Position numbers and translations under genes: made by a program. The notes below the pieces were generated by a model that worked only from the letters and a program-made list of their open reading frames with translations, was not told the origin of the DNA and did no database searches. 5,828 nt of DNA, from NCBI GenBank assembly GCA_023269365.1, contig JAHFTN010000096.1:1-5828 (forward strand), read 5' to 3'. This stretch comes from Chlamydiota bacterium (GTDB taxonomy: Bacteria > Chlamydiota > Chlamydiia > Chlamydiales > Rhabdochlamydiaceae). This document shows positions 5,425-5,828 of the stretch, piece after piece (within the stretch, counting starts at the first letter, position 1; each line of letters begins with the position of its first letter).

Positions 5425-5828
5425 CTACGATTTAACATCGATCCAGATGTCGCGCGTCTCTTTTTCGGGAAGGACGCTGCGGATCAGGTGGTAGCGTTTA
5501 AAATCGTCTTTTGTAGAGAGTAGCAAGCTAGCAGCATCTTTGTCTAGGAGAAGCTCTGGGAGAGCATGGGTCGTCGCGGGAAAGAGAAATTGGGATTTGA
5601 AGTGGGCGACGACAGATTCTTTGCTACAGAGGTGGTTGATGAATTGGAAGACGAGATCTTCTTTAGTAGAGGGTTTGGGGATGCAAAAATTTTCAATCAC
5701 CATGAAGGTCCCTTCTTTAGGAATAACGAATTTTACAAAGTCGCAAAATTGTTTGGCGCGCCAGATGTAAGAAGTGGAGGCGAGGACAAGAGAGACGTTG
5801 CGCGTAGCGAGGAAATAATCGGCTCTAA
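5425..5828 (-). CDS. PotD-like periplasmic solute-binding protein, C-terminal part
   Basis: The frame runs off the right edge, so the N-terminus and any lipoprotein or Sec signal are unseen; 133 residues are visible. The stretch FVIPKEGTFMVIENFCIPK and the following INHLCSKESVVAHF…FPATTHAL match the C-terminal lobe of PotD-family spermidine/putrescine binding proteins (E. coli VVWPKEGGIFWMDSLAIP, then INFLLRPDVAKQ, then YPTPN). By eye alignment, residues that contact spermidine in E. coli PotD are changed: W229 is S, W255 is V and D257 is E. The ligand may therefore not be spermidine, although the family placement is good. It would be the first visible gene of the dapB-dapA transcript, 12 nt before dapB; partner permease and ATPase genes could lie beyond the edge. 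A gene symbol is withheld because the substrate is uncertain. Confidence 0.82.
   Translation of the reverse strand, partial: RADYFLATRNVSLVLASTSYIWRAKQFCDFVKFVIPKEGTFMVIENFCIPKPSTKEDLVFQFINHLCSKESVVAHFKSQFLFPATTHALPELLLDKDAASLLLSTKDDFKRYHLIRSVLPEKETRDIWIDVKS

Overview
The window looks like a chromosomal stretch from a Gram-negative, mDAP-peptidoglycan bacterium. It carries an outer-membrane autotransporter, DapA and DapB for diaminopimelate synthesis, and a polyamine-type periplasmic binding protein. Base composition looks close to balanced by eye. The gene mix would fit an environmental chlamydia or another member of the PVC group, but that is inference only; nothing here fixes the taxon.

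Layout, left to right. Positions 3-2168 (+) hold the 3' part of a large type V autotransporter: repeat-rich beta-helix passenger, linker with a cysteine cluster, C-terminal beta-barrel ending in Phe-Phe. It converges on, and overlaps by 4 bases, a minus-strand pair: a type II (archaeal/eukaryotic class) methionine aminopeptidase (2165-3058) preceded by a GxxExxY-family PDDEXK-like protein (3081-3497). Next comes a noncoding stretch (3498-3830) with a 20-bp perfect palindrome beside a possible extended -10 promoter, followed by most of a small transposable element. Beyond it lies a minus-strand operon, read right to left: a potD-like binding protein (5425-5828, N-terminus outside the window), dapB (4732-5412) and dapA (3831-4742). 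Gene spacings are 12 nt (potD-like to dapB) and an 11-nt overlap (dapB to dapA).

The most notable observation is a 188-bp MITE-like element (3673-3860) with 18-bp perfect terminal inverted repeats, flanked by a perfect 10-bp direct repeat (GCGGATTTCT), inserted inside the 3' end of dapA. It contains a 40-bp perfect inner inverted repeat with a 19-nt loop and encodes no transposase. The insertion cut off the last seven DapA codons and supplied nine new ones plus a TAA stop. The original tail (SLLKATS, then TGA) is still readable on the far side at 3639-3662, so both the empty site and the ancestral protein end can be reconstructed.

DapA and DapB catalyse consecutive steps towards mDAP (and lysine), which explains their coupling. 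The autotransporter, aminopeptidase and GxxExxY gene have no evident functional link to that pathway.
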